DNA from: Deltaproteobacteria bacterium | GTDB taxonomy: Bacteria; Myxococcota_A; SURF-8 | DNA length: 8,485 bases | Direction: 5' to 3' | Assembly: GCA_029570245.1 (NCBI GenBank) | Contig: JAKQSH010000106.1 | Span: 1-8,485, forward strand | Shown: piece by piece, positions 5,856 through 8,485 of the stretch | Position numbering within the stretch: the first letter of the stretch is position 1 | Layout: every line of letters begins with the position of its first letter | Position numbers and translations under genes: made by a program | Notes under the pieces: generated by a model | Seen by the model: the letters and a program-made list of their open reading frames with translations, nothing else | Databases searched by the model: none | Told to the model about the DNA's origin: nothing

Positions 5856-7659
5856 ACAAAGTGCGGCAACTGCCGCTGACGGTATCCTCGAAATATCCGT
5901 CGATACATTCGCAATTTATGGACTGTGTCGAATCGTTCCAGACCCAGGCGGCGTTCGGTTTGCAGCGTTCAGGCATGCAGGCTCCTCCCGCCGGAGTATT
6001 TATGCATTTAAGGTTCTGTCCGCAGTCTTCAGAATCGTTGCACGCGCCAACGCAGTGCGGCTCGTCAACCTGCAGCCACATGCACAATTCATAAGGCAGA
6101 CAGTCGGCGTTGTAATAACAGTCAACGCTGCACTGCCCCGTGCCTGAAACGGCGCCGTCAATGATTACGCCGTAGCACGAAGTGCCGTAAGGACAGTTGT
6201 TAGAACCTTCGTAGCAGCTTATGTCGCGAATTCGGTAACACAGCCCGTCAAGACAACGCTCGTTGCCGCTGCAGTCGTATTGACTGCCGCATTTTTTCTC
6301 GGCCTTGCATTCGCCGGTGAACGGGTCTTCGATATAACCGCTTTTGCACACACATTCTATAAGACCGTTGTTGCGCTTGACCCATTCGGCGTTGGTGCGG
6401 CAGGTTTCCGGCAGACATCCGCTGACGCCGCCGATGCTTTCGCAATACTGACCGGTCGGACAGAGCGAACTGTCGCCTTCGCACAGACTGCGGCAGAAAC
6501 CTTCCGTTTCGGAATACGGCAGACAGACTTCGTAAGGGCGGCAGTCGGCGTGCTGCGTACAGCGAACAGTGCAGGTGCCGTCGCCGAGAATATCGTTGCC
6601 GTAACTTATTCCGATGCATTCCGATTCGTCGCTGCACTGATAACCGGACTTGCAGGTTACACTGCGTGCGTAATAACATACTCCATCACGGCCGCAGACC
6701 ATGCCGATGGTGCAGTCGTCGGATGTTTTGCAGGCGACGCCTTTTTCCGGCACTGGGCAATCGCCCATCAGCAGATCGTCGATATTGCCGTTGCGCCCGA
6801 TGAACAGCGTTTTCAGCGGATGATCTTCCGAGAAATGATATTCGAATTCGGCAATGGTCACGCGGTCGATATCGACGCGCCAGTATCCGCCGCCCTTGTC
6901 GTAGATTTCGACGCTGTGCCAATTGCTGTCCAGCCCGTCGATATGGCCCCAGGCGATGTTATTGTAATTGACGGCGCTCATAACCTGCGGTTCAAGCGAT
7001 TCTTCCACCCCGGACAGCCATTCTGGAATTTCGGCGTTATGCATTATTTTATATTCGGGCTGCCAGACTCCCGTGGGGTCGCCGTCGTCGTGGAACCACA
7101 GCAGGTTTTCGCCTGAGGCGTCGGGCAGACGGAAACGGATATGATAGCTGTCGATATGCTTCGTTGCATCTTCGAACTGCGGAATCTCCATCCACAGACG
7201 TGAAACCGGCTGAGAATTCGCCAGGTCCTGCGGACGCCCCGAAAGAAAGCGGTTGCCGTTTTCGCTTACAAGCACCGGGTCCTGCGTATCAAGCGCGGTG
7301 CCGTTTTCGATTTCCGGCACCTTGTCGTCGATATTCCAGTAAGAAGCCAGTGTCTCGGCTTCGAAATCTTCTTTGAAATGCACAATTCCCTTCAGGCAGA
7401 AGGGTACAGCCTGCCATTGATCGTATGTGTCGTCTTCCCATACGAACTGTTCCACTTCCGGACGCTCGAAGCTGTCGAAATCTTCGTCGCCGTCTTCCGG
7501 CGGAATTTCAGAATCTTCATCTCCGGCATTGTCCGTATTTTCAGAATCGGTATCACCGTCGGCTTCAGCTCCGCCGCCGTCGCCGGAACAGGACAGCACA
7601 AACAGGGCCAGAAGCGCCGGGGCGATCAACATTGAAAATGAAATCCGACAGGCGGACAT
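5854..7659 (-). CDS. Secreted lipoprotein with acidic linker, jelly-roll-like domain and two tandem 20-cysteine modules
   Basis: I do not recognise a named family. From the ATG at 7659 the protein has 601 residues. Residues 1-24 are a lipoprotein signal peptide (MSACRIS, a hydrophobic stretch, then FVLSC with Cys24 lipidated). Residues 25-68 are a Gly/Asp/Glu-rich low-complexity linker. Residues 85-305 contain no cysteine apart from one at each end (Cys88, Cys301), which could pair; segments such as HIRFRLPDASGENLLWFHD, NWHSVEIYDKGGGYWRVDID and LKTLFIGRNGNIDDLLMGDC resemble the beta strands of a concanavalin/LamG-like jelly roll, suggesting binding of a carbohydrate or surface ligand. Residues 310-451 and 457-598 are two copies of a 20-cysteine module. 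The protein is probably disulfide-rich on the outer surface. The start at 7659 is preferred over the ATG at 7689, which would lie almost at the expected transcription start and has no good ribosome site, whereas GGGAGGAG lies 5 bases from 7659. The gene is driven by the promoter at 7700-7729; rmlD follows 72 bases later. Confidence 0.85.
   Translation of the reverse strand: MSACRISFSMLIAPALLALFVLSCSGDGGGAEADGDTDSENTDNAGDEDSEIPPEDGDEDFDSFERPEVEQFVWEDDTYDQWQAVPFCLKGIVHFKEDFEAETLASYWNIDDKVPEIENGTALDTQDPVLVSENGNRFLSGRPQDLANSQPVSRLWMEIPQFEDATKHIDSYHIRFRLPDASGENLLWFHDDGDPTGVWQPEYKIMHNAEIPEWLSGVEESLEPQVMSAVNYNNIAWGHIDGLDSNWHSVEIYDKGGGYWRVDIDRVTIAEFEYHFSEDHPLKTLFIGRNGNIDDLLMGDCPVPEKGVACKTSDDCTIGMVCGRDGVCYYARSVTCKSGYQCSDESECIGISYGNDILGDGTCTVRCTQHADCRPYEVCLPYSETEGFCRSLCEGDSSLCPTGQYCESIGGVSGCLPETCRTNAEWVKRNNGLIECVCKSGYIEDPFTGECKAEKKCGSQYDCSGNERCLDGLCYRIRDISCYEGSNNCPYGTSCYGVIIDGAVSGTGQCSVDCYYNADCLPYELCMWLQVDEPHCVGACNDSEDCGQNLKCINTPAGGACMPERCKPNAAWVWNDSTQSINCECIDGYFEDTVSGSCRTL
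5866..6291 (-). repeat. Cysteine module, copy 2 (protein-level tandem repeat)
   Basis: Residues 457-598 of the lipoprotein hold 20 cysteines with successive position differences 6,6,5,8,7,6,15,4,6,6,10,4,6,6,9,5,17,2,13. These match copy 1 to within one residue at every interval. Shared landmarks include the pairs ADCRPYEVC / ADCLPYELC, CLPETCRTNAEWV / CMPERCKPNAAWV and CKSGYIEDPFTGEC / CIDGYFEDTVSGSC. Confidence 0.9.
6307..6732 (-). repeat. Cysteine module, copy 1 (protein-level tandem repeat)
   Basis: Residues 310-451 of the lipoprotein hold 20 cysteines with successive position differences 6,6,6,8,6,6,15,4,6,6,10,4,7,6,9,5,16,2,13. They fall into five blocks of four: CKTSDDCTIGMVC..C, CKSGYQCSDESEC..C, CTQHADCRPYEVC..C, CEGDSSLCPTGQYC..C and a final EGF-like block with C-x-C. 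The first four share a C-x5/6-C-x5-C-xn-C plan, so the module itself probably arose by repeating a smaller unit. Confidence 0.9.
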
Positions 7660-7664
7660 GTGTA

Positions 7665-7672
7665 CTCCTCCC
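7665..7672 (-). promoter_or_regulatory. Strong Shine-Dalgarno that decides the lipoprotein start
   Basis: GGGAGGAG on the minus strand lies 5 bases upstream of the ATG at 7659. The in-frame ATG at 7689 lies upstream of this site and lacks a comparable one. The protein starting at 7659 also begins directly with a well-formed lipoprotein signal peptide. Confidence 0.75.
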
Positions 7673-7699
7673 ATTAATTCTCTCTGCAATGGTTATTGG

Positions 7700-7729
7700 A
7701 TTATAGGCCAGCCGAAGCCCCGCCGTCAA
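7700..7729 (-). promoter_or_regulatory. Near-consensus sigma-70 promoter for the cysteine-rich lipoprotein (and possibly the operon)
   Basis: On the minus strand TTGACG (7729-7724, 5/6 match to -35) is followed by an 18-base spacer and a perfect TATAAT (7705-7700). The expected transcription start is near 7693, giving a leader of about 35 bases before the ATG at 7659, with the Shine-Dalgarno at 7665-7672. It is well placed between the stop of the DUF218 gene (7790) and the lipoprotein start. Confidence 0.7.
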
Positions 7730-7789
7730 CAGGAGCAGACATTAATCGACACCCGACGGTTCCGGCCTGCACAGTTGTTGCGGAGCAGT

Positions 7790-8485
7790 TCAGGGGTCCA
7801 GCGGATCGCGCGGGTCTGCCGTCAGCGCATCCGGCGACGCCAGAAAACAATTGTCCACGCCGGTCATTTTCTGCACCGTCCTGTAAGGAAGATAGCCCAG
7901 CTCTTCAAGCAGCCTGCTTTTCATGGTCAGAATGCCGATGGACTGAAAGATGTCGGTGGTGGTCATGGCCGGTTTGTCTGCCGGGATTCCGTAGCGCAAT
8001 ATCATGCGGGCGGCGTTGCGCACATTGGTTGTGGTGTGCCGGGCGTGCGGGTCGATCAGAATGGCGTTTTCCGGAATTCCGTGAGTTTCCATCAGGTATT
8101 TTTTCATTTCCAGCGCTTCGCAGTATGGAGTCTGATCTGGATGCACATGACCTCCGGATGTCAGAATAAACGGCGCCACACCGCCCAGATAACGCTCGGC
8201 GGCCATGTCGCAACGCAGCGCTCCGTTGGGATCAAGCTCCACGTCCAGCGTGTCGGGACCCTGTCCGGGAATCAGCATGACGCTGAAAGGATATGCATCC
8301 CAGTCGATTTGCGCCATTCTTTCCAGTGCGGCTTTATTTTCTCCATCCGCCAGCGGTTCGTAGCGCCCGGCCTCGTCGCGCAGAAGCGCCTCCATCAGTG
8401 CCATATCAACGCGCAGCAGCGGTTCATAGAACAGAAAATCCGCATTCCCGGCCTGTCTGACGCCGTTGATGATGTTCAGAAGATC
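7790..8485 (-). CDS. DUF218 / YdcF-like (ElyC/SanA family) protein, N-terminus beyond the window
   Basis: The frame is open from the right edge to a TGA at 7790-7792, giving at least 231 residues. The ATG at 8404 is internal: 27 further codons upstream read without a stop (...LLNIINGVRQAGNADFLFYEPLLRVD) and look like real protein. The DUF218 core shows a first strand SVMLIPGQGP, then RCDMAAERYLGGVAPFILTSGG (the family's R..A..L...G..P.I..SGG), EALEMKKYLMETHGIPENAILID, the HTTTNVRNAARMI helix (the family's T..NA), and a late TTTDIFQSIGIL..SRLLEELGY segment. Members include E. coli SanA, ElyC and YdcF, linked to envelope integrity, but their biochemistry is largely undefined. This copy has a long N-terminal region (at least 65 residues) before the core and no membrane segment in the visible part. 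No terminator is evident after its stop. Confidence 0.8.
   Translation of the reverse strand, partial: DLLNIINGVRQAGNADFLFYEPLLRVDMALMEALLRDEAGRYEPLADGENKAALERMAQIDWDAYPFSVMLIPGQGPDTLDVELDPNGALRCDMAAERYLGGVAPFILTSGGHVHPDQTPYCEALEMKKYLMETHGIPENAILIDPHARHTTTNVRNAARMILRYGIPADKPAMTTTDIFQSIGILTMKSRLLEELGYLPYRTVQKMTGVDNCFLASPDALTADPRDPLDP

Noticed and set aside
6280..7116. Plus-strand open frame of 278 codons
   Set aside because: It is the antisense shadow of the cysteine-rich lipoprotein; alanine/phenylalanine-rich composition and lack of a ribosome site argue against a real gene.
7657..7689. Lipoprotein start at 7689 (10 extra residues)
   Set aside because: The predicted transcription start is near 7693, leaving almost no leader, and the only strong Shine-Dalgarno lies downstream of this ATG and serves the one at 7659.
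2119..7789. Sigma-54 promoters next to the sigma-54 activator
   Set aside because: I read the intergenic gaps on the minus strand for GG-N10-GC with TGGCAC/TTGC context. One GG-N10-GC spacing occurs near 7708-7725, but it lacks TTGC and overlaps the sigma-70 promoter.

Overview
The window is a compact bacterial segment in which every gene I can support lies on the minus strand, so transcription runs from right to left. The organism looks like a Gram-negative delta-proteobacterial type, most likely Myxococcota-like. Three things suggest this: lipoproteins with an acidic low-complexity linker after the lipid-attachment cysteine, long secreted proteins built from C-x5-C-type cysteine blocks, and an FHA-domain sigma-54 activator. 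The GC content looks moderate (mid-50s by eye, not computed), which would be low for classical myxobacteria. The taxonomy is inference from style only.

Layout from right to left in transcription order. (1) 8485-7790: C-terminal part of a DUF218/YdcF-like (ElyC/SanA family) protein, open at the right edge. (2) 7729-7700: a near-consensus sigma-70 promoter that drives (3) 7659-5854: a secreted lipoprotein with an acidic linker, a jelly-roll-like domain and two tandem 20-cysteine modules. (4) 5781-4921: dTDP-4-dehydrorhamnose reductase (RmlD/RfbD). (5) 4892-3276 (or 3271): a sigma-54 enhancer-binding activator with two FHA domains. Its C-terminal Fis-type HTH is displaced by a single-base frameshift at a homopolymer. 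(6) 3256-2771: a small membrane-anchored protein of an unnamed PH-like family. (7) 2741-2292: a VOC/glyoxalase-fold protein. (8) After a 173-bp AT-richer gap, 2118-1: a lipoprotein with a YVTN-type beta-propeller fused to an alkaline-phosphatase-like phosphoesterase domain, cut by the left edge.

Genes 4 to 7 are separated by about 14-30 bases and each has its own Shine-Dalgarno, so they are probably co-transcribed, possibly together with gene 3 (73 bases upstream of rmlD). The combination is of mixed function: envelope lipoproteins, a sugar-nucleotide enzyme and a phospho-dependent sigma-54 activator. I see no phage, IS, CRISPR, tRNA or rRNA signal, and no convincing defence or biosynthetic system. 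The most informative observations are the frameshift in the activator and the exact 20+20 cysteine duplication in the lipoprotein.
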